Shown: piece after piece, positions 28,542-37,243 of the stretch
Position numbering within the stretch: position 1 is the stretch's first letter
Layout: the number at the start of each line of letters is the position of its first letter
NCBI RefSeq assembly: GCF_000328475.2
Contig: NC_026480.1
Location: 1,302,001-1,366,000, forward strand
Direction: 5' to 3'
Source: Mycosarcoma maydis
Lineage: Eukaryota > Basidiomycota > Ustilaginomycetes > Ustilaginales
Length of the DNA stretch: 64,000 nucleotides
Made by a program: the position numbers and the translations under genes
The notes under the pieces: model-generated
Database searches by the model: none
Seen by the model: the letters and a program-made list of their open reading frames with translations, nothing else
Told to the model about the DNA's origin: nothing

Positions 28542-29720
28542 CTACTGAACATAACTCTGAATGCTTGACAGCGCCTGGATTGCTTCCTTGGTTATGTCGT
28601 GCACCACCTGCCTTGCAGGCACGATGGCGTCCATTGCGCCGACACCTGTGCCAGACCAAATGACAATACGGTCGGTGTCATTGTCCTTGGCCGCCTGCTT
28701 GTACCTCTCCATCCTCCTCTTTGCACCCTCTGGATCCTCTTTGCCTGACTTTATCTGCTCCTGCAGGTCACGCTCGTACTCCTCAACAGTCGTGTTGCGT
28801 AGCCCTCTTCCATCTGTTCCGTTTGGCCAGCCCAATGTACCACGTGCGTCGTCAAATGCAAATGTACGCAGTGTTGCCGAGCTCTTTGCTTTGACAAGCT
28901 CCTCCTTCTGCACTTGGGAATAGGTCGACTCGGGGGTCAGTACAAAGCGTGTACCATAAACGCCACCAGCACATCCCGCAGCAAGAAGCGCGGCGAGCGA
29001 GCGACCGTCGACCAGACCGCCAGCCCCGAGCACCGGGGGAGTCGATTGTGATGCATTGCTAGGCTTAAGCAAAGGCAGTCGCTTCAGAACATCCGAGAGC
29101 AAGGCTGACAGTGGTGGGGCTTGCGAATGCCCATGCCCTCCAGCTTCGCAGCCTTGAACGATGAGCACATCGCACTGACACTTTTCGACAGCTGCCTGAA
29201 GCTCTTGTTCTCTTCCAATCATGATGAACCACTTTATGACCTGCTCCGCCTCGCTCTGGAGATCGCCATTATGGTGCTTGTCAAGCTCGTTGATAGCTTT
29301 CTGCCACTCTACCATCTCCTTCTCGTCACCAAAGCTGAGCCAGATAGCGTATGGTCGTGCTTTTACGATGGCTTTCAAAAATTCGGTGACGGTCGGATTC
29401 GGTCTTGCCTGATCTGGCGTGTTGCCGTCGTTGAGCTCGGTGAGCCTCCATACCAAGATTCCGATACCGAAATCGGCCCTCTTGCGGTTCAAGAACAGCT
29501 CGGCGTGAGAGATCGAGAGCTGTTGATAGGCCTTGTCAATTTCGGTCTGGAGTGCTGCTGGTGTAAGATAGCCGGCGCCAATGAAACCGAAGCCGCCTGC
29601 AGCAGAGACGGCGCCAGCCAGCTGACCGCCTGAAGCGCCTGCCATTGCACCAAGCACAACCGGTGTTTTCACCGAAGGCAAAACGCGAATGATTGGTGTG
29701 ATGATGTTACGACTCGCCAT
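28542..29720 (-). CDS. Nitronate monooxygenase (2-nitropropane dioxygenase) family flavoprotein
   Basis: A 392-residue TIM-barrel FMN enzyme from the ATG at 29720. Seen: the N-terminal PVVLGAMAGASGGQLAGAVS and GGFGFIGAGYL typical of the family, FMN-phosphate region VLGAGGLVDGRSLAALLAAG followed by GVYGTRFVLTPES, and the QGCEAGGHGHS segment containing the conserved catalytic-region histidine. Such enzymes oxidise alkyl nitronates (for example propionate 3-nitronate) using FMN and oxygen, a detoxification role. No targeting signal is evident. Its upstream region carries an AGTCGTGAGT cluster at 29868-29896. Confidence 0.92.
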   Translation of the reverse strand: MASRNIITPIIRVLPSVKTPVVLGAMAGASGGQLAGAVSAAGGFGFIGAGYLTPAALQTEIDKAYQQLSISHAELFLNRKRADFGIGILVWRLTELNDGNTPDQARPNPTVTEFLKAIVKARPYAIWLSFGDEKEMVEWQKAINELDKHHNGDLQSEAEQVIKWFIMIGREQELQAAVEKCQCDVLIVQGCEAGGHGHSQAPPLSALLSDVLKRLPLLKPSNASQSTPPVLGAGGLVDGRSLAALLAAGCAGGVYGTRFVLTPESTYSQVQKEELVKAKSSATLRTFAFDDARGTLGWPNGTDGRGLRNTTVEEYERDLQEQIKSGKEDPEGAKRRMERYKQAAKDNDTDRIVIWSGTGVGAMDAIVPARQVVHDITKEAIQALSSIQSYVQ

Positions 29721-30364
29721 ATTGATTGACTGGGTGGTATGACTGAGCTCAGGATGGTGACGACGGAGCTACAGGCTGTGCAGTGAGGATCGAGCTTTGG
29801 CATGAACGTCGGTCGAGTTGTCCGATTCACAATTTGTAATTGGTTGCGTTCCAAAATGCGGGGGAAACGAGTCGTGAGTCGTCGAGTCGTGAGTGGAGTG
29901 TGCATAGCTTAAAGTCCGCTTTGACCATGCGGTAGTAACGGAACATTTTTGCAGAGCTTGGCATCTGCATCGCCCTGCTCTAACTTAGTCCACGGTTTAC
30001 CCAAGCTGGTTTTTCTGCACTTGCTGTCGTGTATTAAGATTTTCCACCTGCGAAGGATCGCGTGGCTATCGTGTAAACTTACTCACGATTTTGTGATTTT
30101 AAAAATCGGATGTCTGAGCGGCCGATCCGCCCGAACATGCACAACATGCGGCAAACGCGCTTGGATCGGCTTCTTCGGCTACTCTGCTAGGCAGTCACAT
30201 CTAATGTCGGGGACCTCCTTTCCTTCTTCTCTTACCGACCACTGCATAATATCAGCAGACACCTCGACCTTAGCGAAGATCCTGTCAACTCGCTATAAGT
30301 TGTGGGACATTCGAGCAAGCTACTCTTCCGTGTACGCGCAAGAACACGGACGAGTATTTTCAAG
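29721..30364. other. Intergenic region between divergent genes
   Basis: Contains the GAGTCGTGAGT cluster at 29868-29896 and ACTCACGATTTTGTGATTTT near 30082. No gene supported; a forward open frame at 29949-30389 has no domain. Confidence 0.55.
29868..29896. repeat. GAGTCGTGAGT repeat
   Basis: Two copies of CGAGTCGTGAGT in tandem, a variant of the CACGA heptad family, about 150 bp upstream of the nitronate monooxygenase ATG. Confidence 0.75.
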
Positions 30365-31855
30365 ATGCATGTGGTCTCTAGCGGTCTGAGATCGCTGCTG
30401 TGCGAATATACTAGCAAATGTATGCCCAACGCAAGAGCTGGTCTGCGAACTCTTGCAGTGATACCAGATACGACTGCAGTTACGAAGCCAGTGGCGGCCA
30501 GCGCGATAATACGAGGCGTACAAGACCACCGACGCGGCTTAACTACGACTCCAGCCAGACGATCAGAGGCGAGCGCTGAAGAGCGTCCTTCGATTCCGCC
30601 TCCTCTCAAGGGCATCCGAATTGTTGACTTGACCCGTGTCCTCGCTGGTCCGTATTGTACCATGTTGCTAGCCGATCTTGGTGCAGATGTGATCAAAGTT
30701 GAGCATCCAAAAGGTGGAGATGATACACGAGCGTGGCTTCCACCGTTTGCCAAGCCTCCGACCGGCAAGCACGCTCCCAAGGCACCAACAGGCAAGGAAG
30801 ACTATTGGGCTTCGCTACCACCAGAGTCGGCCTATTTTCTGAGTGTCAACCGCTCCAAGCGATCCATCACAGTAGACCTCAAATCGAAGGCCGGAAAGAA
30901 GATCATCTACGATTTGGTGGCCAAGGCCGACGTTGTGGTAGAAAACTATTTGCCCGGCAAACTCGCCAGCATGGGTCTCGGATACGAAGACTTGAAAAAG
31001 GTCAAACCCGACATTATCTACGCCAGTCTTACGGGCTATGGACAGACTGGGTCGTATCGCGATAAAGCAGGTTACGATGTCATCATTGCGGCCGATGCGG
31101 GGATGATGCACATCACGGGCGAAGCTGATCGACCGCCTGTCAAGATTGGTGTTGCCATGACCGACCTTACCACAGGACTGTACGTTCATGGAGCCATCAT
31201 GGCCGCGCTGCTCGGACGCGCTCAGACTGGCAAAGGTGTGCACATTGACGCGAGTCTGTTCGAATCGCAGATCGCATCGCTGGCCAACATTGCGTCCAAC
31301 TATCTCATCGCAGGTCAGGAAGCTGGACGACACGGCGACAAGCATCCGTCTATCGTGCCCTACCAGACCTTCCAGGCAAAAGACGGCCGGATCATGCTGG
31401 GTGCAGGTAACGACGGCCAGTTCAGATTCCTCTGCAATCTGCTCGAGCGACCTGAGCTGTCGATGGACGAAAAATACGCTACCAATGCGGCACGTGTAGC
31501 GCACCGCGACACACTTATCCCACTGCTCGACGAGCTGCTGCAAAAAAAGACGGTGCAGGAATGGTGCGATCTCATCAACGGTAAAATTCCAGCCGCACCC
31601 ATCCGAAACATCAAAGGCACGTTCGACGAGCATCCACAGAGCAAAGACAGAAAAGTGGTGGCCGAAGTAGAACACCCAAGGGCGGGAAAGATCAAGATTG
31701 TGGCGCCGGCGGTGAGATATGGCAACGGCAAGATGAAAATCACCAGACCACCACCGGTCTTGGGGCAGCATACGGATGAGATTCTGACGCAGGAGTTGGG
31801 CATGTCGGAAGACGAGGTTGCCGAGTTGCGCAAGGCTGGGTCTATTGGACAGTGA
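30365..31855 (+). CDS. Mitochondrial class III CoA-transferase (CaiB/BaiF; SUGCT-like)
   Basis: A 496-residue protein from the ATG at 30365; further upstream the frame starts only with GTG. The first about 75 residues are rich in Arg, Ser and Ala with almost no acids (SGLRSLLCEY, RRGLTTTPARR), a mitochondrial presequence. The rest is a full class III CoA-transferase: RIVDLTRVLAGPYCTMLLAD, GADVIKVEHPKGGDDTRAW, VNRSKRSITVDLKS, and KAGYDVIIAADAGMM, where the Asp is the catalytic residue that forms the acyl anhydride. Closest functional class is succinyl-CoA:glutarate/hydroxymethylglutarate CoA-transferase, but formyl-CoA-type or others cannot be excluded. Antisense frame over this gene (403 codons) is a shadow. 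Confidence 0.92.
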   Translation: MHVVSSGLRSLLCEYTSKCMPNARAGLRTLAVIPDTTAVTKPVAASAIIRGVQDHRRGLTTTPARRSEASAEERPSIPPPLKGIRIVDLTRVLAGPYCTMLLADLGADVIKVEHPKGGDDTRAWLPPFAKPPTGKHAPKAPTGKEDYWASLPPESAYFLSVNRSKRSITVDLKSKAGKKIIYDLVAKADVVVENYLPGKLASMGLGYEDLKKVKPDIIYASLTGYGQTGSYRDKAGYDVIIAADAGMMHITGEADRPPVKIGVAMTDLTTGLYVHGAIMAALLGRAQTGKGVHIDASLFESQIASLANIASNYLIAGQEAGRHGDKHPSIVPYQTFQAKDGRIMLGAGNDGQFRFLCNLLERPELSMDEKYATNAARVAHRDTLIPLLDELLQKKTVQEWCDLINGKIPAAPIRNIKGTFDEHPQSKDRKVVAEVEHPRAGKIKIVAPAVRYGNGKMKITRPPPVLGQHTDEILTQELGMSEDEVAELRKAGSIGQ

Positions 31856-32338
31856 TGTGCGATCTTCGAAACACAGCAATAGCGTTTTAGAGACCTGCGT
31901 CGTCACTGAATGTTTGCGAGCAAGGAGCAAGCGTGAAGCTGACACGATCGTGTGAGCTGTAGACGCTGAGGCCGTCATTGCTGAATGAGGTGAGTGAATT
32001 TCGTGATTAGGGTTGTGAGAGGACAAAATACAGTAGAACCGACCACCAAGGTCGCGTTGGAAATTCAGGGCCTGGACGGCTAGGGTCTCGCATCGGAGTC
32101 AAAAAAAAAGGTTTGTATGTGAGTTGCCTAGTGACGACTTGATTCAGGGTCACTTGAGACACGGACTCATCTTTGGACACGTCTTTGTCTTTTGTTCTTG
32201 TCTGTCACCATCCATCCTAGCTTGACGTATCCTTTCACTGCTCAACCCAAAGCTCTCGACCACGCGAGTCGATCTAGTTCTGTTTCACAGCGATTTACAC
32301 GCCACATCCCCATCTCCGAAACACGTACGCCTGCGGCA
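31856..32338. other. Intergenic region, no gene seen
   Basis: About 480 bp between two forward genes. Contains AGTGACGACTTGATT at about 32131 and a run of nine A at about 32102. Likely terminator of the CoA-transferase and promoter of SFT2. Confidence 0.5.
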
Positions 32339-32991
32339 ATGTCTTGGTTCGGAAGAGGCACCACCGGCAACGCCTCCTCAAATGGCAACGCCTTTGCAGG
32401 CACTGGCAGCTCGAGATGGATCAACATGGACACTCAGCAGATCAAAAACTTTGGTGGCGAGCTCACTGGCGAGAACGACGCCTTTTCTAAAACGTTCGGT
32501 ATCGAATTGACGCGTCAACAACGGATGATCGGGTTTGCAGCATGTATGCTGGGCGGCTTCGTCATTTCCTTGCTCGGAACGGTCCTGCTCGTCACGGGCT
32601 CGATGGCAGTCTTTGTGATCCTCTATTCGGTCGGTGTCCTGGTCTCTTTGACAGGGACAGGCTTCCTGATTGGGTTCATGAAGCAATTTCAACAGATGTT
32701 CAAGCCGGTCAGGATCGCCTTCACGTTGGTAATGATTGTCGCTTTTGTCATGGTTTGGGTGTCGGTCTTTGCGATTAACAGTACGATACTCGCTATCATC
32801 TTTGTCATTGTGCTATAGTAAGTTGACAACGGCCATCTTTCTGAGAATAATCTCTCTTTGATGTAGACAATTGACCTTCTCTATTTTGTTTTCTCATGTA
32901 CCTTGACAGTGTTGCGTTTTTGCTCTATTCGCTGAGTTACATCCCATGGTGCATTGACTTTATCAAGCGCATGGTGAGCAAGCTTTTCTAA
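32339..32991 (+). CDS. SFT2: Sft2-type vesicle transport protein
   Basis: Two exons, 32339-32817 and 32910-32991, with a 92-bp intron (GTAAGT..GACAG); 186 residues. Without splicing the protein would stop at the donor. The second exon supplies the family's last helix and the typical LLYSLSYIPWCIDFIKRM ending. Four hydrophobic segments follow a Gly/Ser/Asn-rich cytosolic N-terminus: MIGFAACMLGGFVISLLG, AVFVILYSVGVLVSLTG, IAFTLVMIVAFVMVWVSVF and ILAIIFVIVLYVAFLLYSL. The FMKQFQQMFKP loop is characteristic. Sft2 is a tetra-spanning Golgi membrane protein acting in endosome-to-Golgi retrograde transport, functionally overlapping with Got1. The ATG at 32339 was chosen because it starts the conserved N-terminus directly. 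Confidence 0.94.
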
Positions 32992-33228
32992 GCTTCAACG
33001 GCATCCCAAACTCTTTCCAGTTTCACACGTTCGACCCGAGTCTGCAAAGTCGCACTCTGGCCCTGCCCAACGTTGCATCTAAGCGCATGGCCATGTCATG
33101 GCTTTGATCATTTACTGTATCTTTAGTGTTCCTCGATTATCTTTTTCTGTACATTGTCTCAAGGTCGTTGATGTGCCGCTTTGATTTGGAAAGGATCTAC
33201 CCACAAGTGCCTGACTAAGTGTGAACCA

Positions 33229-33248
33229 TGAGTCGTGAGTCACGAGTG
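33229..33248. repeat. ATGAGTCGTGAGTCACGAGT motif
   Basis: Imperfect palindrome built of two GAGTCGT/ACGAGTC type units, a variant of the CACGA family. Confidence 0.6.
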
Positions 33249-33315
33249 GTCGACGAGCAGCTTGTTGCTAGGCACCTCACGCCTAAGGCAAGGGAAAATA
33301 ACAAAGTGTTAAGCC

Positions 33316-33374
33316 ATCACGAATCACGAATCACGAATCACGAATCACGAATCACGCGTGACGAATTCACGATT
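33316..33374. repeat. (AATCACG)n heptad array
   Basis: About five tandem copies of the 7-bp unit AATCACG, then CGTGACGAATTCACGATT, the same unit as at 26175-26208. Confidence 0.88.
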
Positions 33375-33788
33375 TGCTTCTGGCATCGGAGTCACGAGTC
33401 GCGATCCGGCATTCGGTGCGGTACCGTTGGCCGTAATCACAAATTATGAAAGAAACAATTCTCGAATCGCTACACGCTATGTGCTATTCAATCAAGAGAC
33501 ACTGAGAGTTGATCCTCGAGGTTTCTCTTCACTACCCACCATGAACTTCTCGGCAATATCCTCAAGAATCTCCTAGAATCGAATGCTCATCAGGTAGCAC
33601 ATGTTCAACACAGCGACTTGCTTTCAAGCACCATTGCCTCTCCACGAAAGGCTGCATAGTCAAGGACAACAGTTCTTTTTCTCCTACTTGTGGATCAATA
33701 GTGGCCACCGCAGTAACCTCATCCACCTAGCCGTAGAGCTCCCACACTACTTACACGCATGAGCTTATAGCACCGCCGTTCATACGCT

Positions 33789-35954
33789 ATGTCAAGCGCA
33801 AAAGGCGATAAATTGGCACCACGCCCACCTTCGTACGGCTCGAATCAATCCGCTACGCCGACCTACTCTTTACCACCTCATCCATCTACGACCTATCCGC
33901 AGCGCCATCAAAGCCCTGCATCTCATGCAGCAGCTTCAACGCTTGCCGCGCTTGCATCCAGCCCACCTGCCTCCTCGAGCACTGCTAGCCCGCATCCACC
34001 GAATGTCCTTCCGACACCCTCGTCTGCATCGACATCCTACAACGCTCGTCCAAGCACCACATCCACGTTGAATCAGAGCCTATATTCCAGCTCGGCATCC
34101 CCAGCGGCAAAAGCAGCCACGGCTGGCATCTCTCCTTCCGGTTCACCGCTTAGGAAGGAGGTCCATATGAGCAGCACAAAGCAAACTCCCGCTGCGTCCA
34201 CTTCAACGCTGGCAAAGCCTGCATCTTCATCAACAACAGGCACACCTACGCCTTCTTCAGCGTCAAAGGAATCTGGCTCGAGTAAACGCAAAAAGGCAAC
34301 TCGAGCCTGCTTACACTGCCAAAAGGCACATCTGACCTGTGATGACTCAAGGCCGTGTCAACGCTGCGTCAAGAAGGGTCTTGCCGAATCGTGCATGGAT
34401 GGTCGCCGCAAAAAAGCAAAGTATCTCTTGGACGATGATGAGCTCGAGGAGCTCAGACGCCAAAAGGAAGCCAAAAAAGCGGCGAAACAAGCAGTCCAGC
34501 AAAAGAACGCGCCGAGTCCGCAACAGCGCCAGTCGCGGCCATCGCAGCAGGACTCGGCCAAGTCAACACCCCAGAACTCTGATCCATCTTCAGAAAAGGC
34601 ATCTGCAGTTAGCAGCATCCTCGATCAGGTTGCCGGTAGCATAGCCACGCCCAGTTCTTCTGGTCACGGACCTTCTCCGCATGCACACGACTACCTCTCG
34701 AGCAATCCGTTTGACTCTTCCAATGGAGGAGTAGACGACACACAAGCGTCATCCAATAACGGTGGTGCGCTGCCCTTCGATCTCTCTTTTGATCCCTCGA
34801 CCCACAATTTCGGTAGCGAGGCAACAAGTCTTGAATACTCGATTCTGTCTTCGATGCTCAACGGCACAGATTTGCAACTGATGGGTGCATCGGGAGCGAG
34901 TCCAGATCTGCAGGCTTCGCCAGCGGTGGGTGTGATGAATGGATGGAACATTGCCAGCGGCGAATTAGACGCTATTCTGAATATAAGCATGCAGCAGAAC
35001 CAGGTCCCAGGCGCTGGCGGTATGGATACGGTCGCGGCCACCTACAGCGATACAGCAGACATGGGAGTCTATGCGGATCCGCAACCCAACACGGGATTGC
35101 AAGATGTTGGAGGAGGAGATAGTGCGCTCAATGCGCTCGAAGTGCCTAGCTCTCAGTGTACCGCAAAGGAAGAGCCCATTTTGCTGTCGAGCGGCAGCGG
35201 CAACGGCAACGGCAACGGCAGTGGCAGCGGCAGCGGCGAAGCACAGCAAGCGGGCAGCAACAACCAAGTCGACTTAGGCTCGTCGTCTCAGCGTTCCACA
35301 TCGAATGAACCCGTTGCAGCAGATATCAACCGCGCGATCGCTTCTCGTCGCGTCGCGCGTCAGCAGCAGGACACCATCTGGCGCGCACGCATCGCCAAAA
35401 CCTACCGCGACAACACCGCGCCTTTCCCCTATCCGGAAGGCTATCACTTCCTGATCAAGTACGTCACGTCCAAATACGAAAAGCAAGATGTGCTGCGCAT
35501 CGTCCGTGCGCTCGCCATCTTTCGACCGTCGCTGATCGCGCTTCAGATGCCGCTCACGGAAGAGGACGAGATCTTTGTTGAACGTTCCTTCCAACGAACC
35601 ATGCTCGAATTTGAGAAACTTATCAGTTTCAGTGGCACGCCGACGGTGGTTTGGCGACGAACGTGCGAGATCTGCGTCGTAGGTGCCGAATTCTGCATGC
35701 TCACGCAGTGGTCCAAGGATCAGTTGATGGGCAGGAGGATCTACGAGTTTATGGATAAAAATTCAACGCTGGATTATTGGGAGAACTTTGCGCAGCACGC
35801 ATTCGAGAACACTACGCAGAGCGTCATGACGACATGCACGCTAGTCAAGCCGGATGGAAAGCTCGTTCCCTGCGCTTGGAGCTTCACCATCAAGAGAGAT
35901 ATCTTTGATCTACCCAGCTTGGTGGTAGGTAACTTTTTGCCGATCTTGTCGTAG
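33789..35954 (+). CDS. ERT1: Zn2Cys6 transcriptional regulator with PAS domain, Ert1/AcuK type
   Basis: A 721-residue single-exon protein. A Ser/Pro/Thr-rich N-terminus precedes the binuclear zinc cluster at about residues 174-201 (RACLHCQKAHLTCDD, RPCQRCVKKGLAESC), flanked by basic RKKAKYLLDDDELEELRR. The middle is low-complexity, including a Gly-Ser/Asn run encoded by GGCAGC/GGCAAC triplets near 35195-35240. The C-terminal 190 residues hold the family's conserved block (RDNTAPFPYPEGYHFLIKY, ALAIFRPSLIALQMPLTEED) and a PAS domain (ICVVGAEFCMLTQWSKDQL, GRRIYEFMDKNSTLDYWENF). This arrangement is that of Ert1/Rds2/AcuK regulators of gluconeogenesis and non-fermentable carbon use, nuclear. Which member of the group it is rests on the zinc cluster plus PAS arrangement. 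Confidence 0.92.
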   Translation: MSSAKGDKLAPRPPSYGSNQSATPTYSLPPHPSTTYPQRHQSPASHAAASTLAALASSPPASSSTASPHPPNVLPTPSSASTSYNARPSTTSTLNQSLYSSSASPAAKAATAGISPSGSPLRKEVHMSSTKQTPAASTSTLAKPASSSTTGTPTPSSASKESGSSKRKKATRACLHCQKAHLTCDDSRPCQRCVKKGLAESCMDGRRKKAKYLLDDDELEELRRQKEAKKAAKQAVQQKNAPSPQQRQSRPSQQDSAKSTPQNSDPSSEKASAVSSILDQVAGSIATPSSSGHGPSPHAHDYLSSNPFDSSNGGVDDTQASSNNGGALPFDLSFDPSTHNFGSEATSLEYSILSSMLNGTDLQLMGASGASPDLQASPAVGVMNGWNIASGELDAILNISMQQNQVPGAGGMDTVAATYSDTADMGVYADPQPNTGLQDVGGGDSALNALEVPSSQCTAKEEPILLSSGSGNGNGNGSGSGSGEAQQAGSNNQVDLGSSSQRSTSNEPVAADINRAIASRRVARQQQDTIWRARIAKTYRDNTAPFPYPEGYHFLIKYVTSKYEKQDVLRIVRALAIFRPSLIALQMPLTEEDEIFVERSFQRTMLEFEKLISFSGTPTVVWRRTCEICVVGAEFCMLTQWSKDQLMGRRIYEFMDKNSTLDYWENFAQHAFENTTQSVMTTCTLVKPDGKLVPCAWSFTIKRDIFDLPSLVVGNFLPILS

Positions 35955-36397
35955 CTCGCTTAAGATGCCAGATTTTGGTTAGGGTGTCCAGCTTGTAAGC
36001 TGTTGTTTTGCTCAGATCGCCGATGAAGCAGGCACTTTATCGTACTTCGTGCTTTCCTCGTCGGTTGGTTTCGAGGTGTGTGATTGATGTAATTGTATTG
36101 GAATGTTATGCAACAGTCAAAGTCGTGAGTGTAACTCAGCAAAGTCAATCAAGAGTGTTAAAAGGTTGCTGTTGCTATGGATTAGAGAGGCCAGGCGGAG
36201 ATTTTTGGGACCTCATTTACAAGGCGCAGTTTCGTGTCGGGATTTGTTTTTGGACAAACACAAGAGGGTTGTGCACCAGGCGCGGAATCAGAATTTGGCT
36301 CGAAGGACGAGAAGAAGAGCTAAGAGATGGACCCTGCCTTGCTTGCTCTCGACACTGCACTGACGACAACGACTGGAGTATTCGCGAACGTACCACG
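35955..36397. other. Intergenic region, no gene seen
   Basis: About 440 bp between two forward genes. The frame of the next gene stays open through most of it (from 36008), but that segment has no domain character. Confidence 0.45.
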
Positions 36398-37144
36398 ATG
36401 CCGACGATACTGCCGCTCGAAGCATCGTACCGAACCGAGTTGTATTCTCTCGCGCTGGTTTCGGCGATAGCGGTGCGATTCCTGCTCATGTCAGCACCGC
36501 TAACGCGTTACTCGCTCATTCGCATCGTTTCGACGCTCGTCCTACCCACACTGACGTTTTCGGTGCTTCAACATCGACAGATTACGCTCACGAGAGCACT
36601 CGCACTGCGCATCTCGCACTCCGCTACCACGTATCGGAACGTTATCGCGCACAAAACCATCCTAGCCCCAAATGGAATGTCGACGATCTTGACCATGCTA
36701 CTAAGCACTAGTCTGCTGTCCAACCTACCCCTCGTTCACCAACGGCTCACGAAAACAGCGCCAATGGCAGCGTGGTCAATCAATGCAGCTGGCGCAGTCG
36801 AATGGTTCTTTGCAGCCGTGAATCTGACCGTCGTCGCAATGTGTTGCGTCATGATCATCACTCAGGAAGAGGTCAAGGTGGAGTTTGACGATCCGGTACA
36901 AGACGTCGAGGTGGCATTGCACAGATTGAGCACAGTCAAAAGTGCAGAGATACAAGATGAATGGGTCAAGATGGCTAGCACGTCCAGAAGGCACGATGTA
37001 TGGGTCAAACCGGTCCGGTTGCCCAACGGCGACAGCGTAGGTGTATTCGATATGACAACGCGTCTAGCGAGCAATCATCCTCTGTACAACCCGGACACGC
37101 CGCACAAGCCTTCCGGTCCCACCCTGCGCATCTCACTGCCCTAG
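36398..37144 (+). CDS. Multi-pass membrane protein of unknown function
   Basis: A 248-residue protein from the ATG at 36398; an earlier in-frame start at 36008 would add 130 residues of uncharacteristic composition. Hydrophobic segments are seen at about residues 15-32 (LYSLALVSAIAVRFLL), 40-56 (RIVSTLVLPTLTFSVLQ), 95-112 (LTMLLSTSLLSNLPLV) and 130-150 (AVEWFFAAVNLTVVAMCCVMII). A soluble C-terminal tail of about 90 residues follows (EEVKVEFDDPVQDVEVALHR). No family recognised. Codon use looks like its neighbours, and the pattern of helices supports a real protein, but it could be lineage-specific. Confidence 0.6.
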   Translation: MPTILPLEASYRTELYSLALVSAIAVRFLLMSAPLTRYSLIRIVSTLVLPTLTFSVLQHRQITLTRALALRISHSATTYRNVIAHKTILAPNGMSTILTMLLSTSLLSNLPLVHQRLTKTAPMAAWSINAAGAVEWFFAAVNLTVVAMCCVMIITQEEVKVEFDDPVQDVEVALHRLSTVKSAEIQDEWVKMASTSRRHDVWVKPVRLPNGDSVGVFDMTTRLASNHPLYNPDTPHKPSGPTLRISLP

Positions 37145-37243
37145 TGGAGTCACGCCAGTCATGTTCTGTACAGCCCCCATTTGCAATTGCAGCGTTGAAT
37201 GCTCAGGTTTACAAAAAGGTCTATTGACAATGGCTGCGACGAA

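Larger units (their letters stand above)
32992..33788. other. Intergenic region with heptad array
   Basis: About 800 bp upstream of ERT1. Holds a GAGTCGTGAGTCACGAGT motif at 33229-33248 and a long (AATCACG)n array at 33316-33374. No gene supported. Confidence 0.6.

Noticed and set aside
30815..32026. 403-codon reverse open frame over the CoA-transferase gene
   Set aside because: Lies entirely antisense to a well-conserved protein, has no domain and unusual composition; a shadow of biased codon use.
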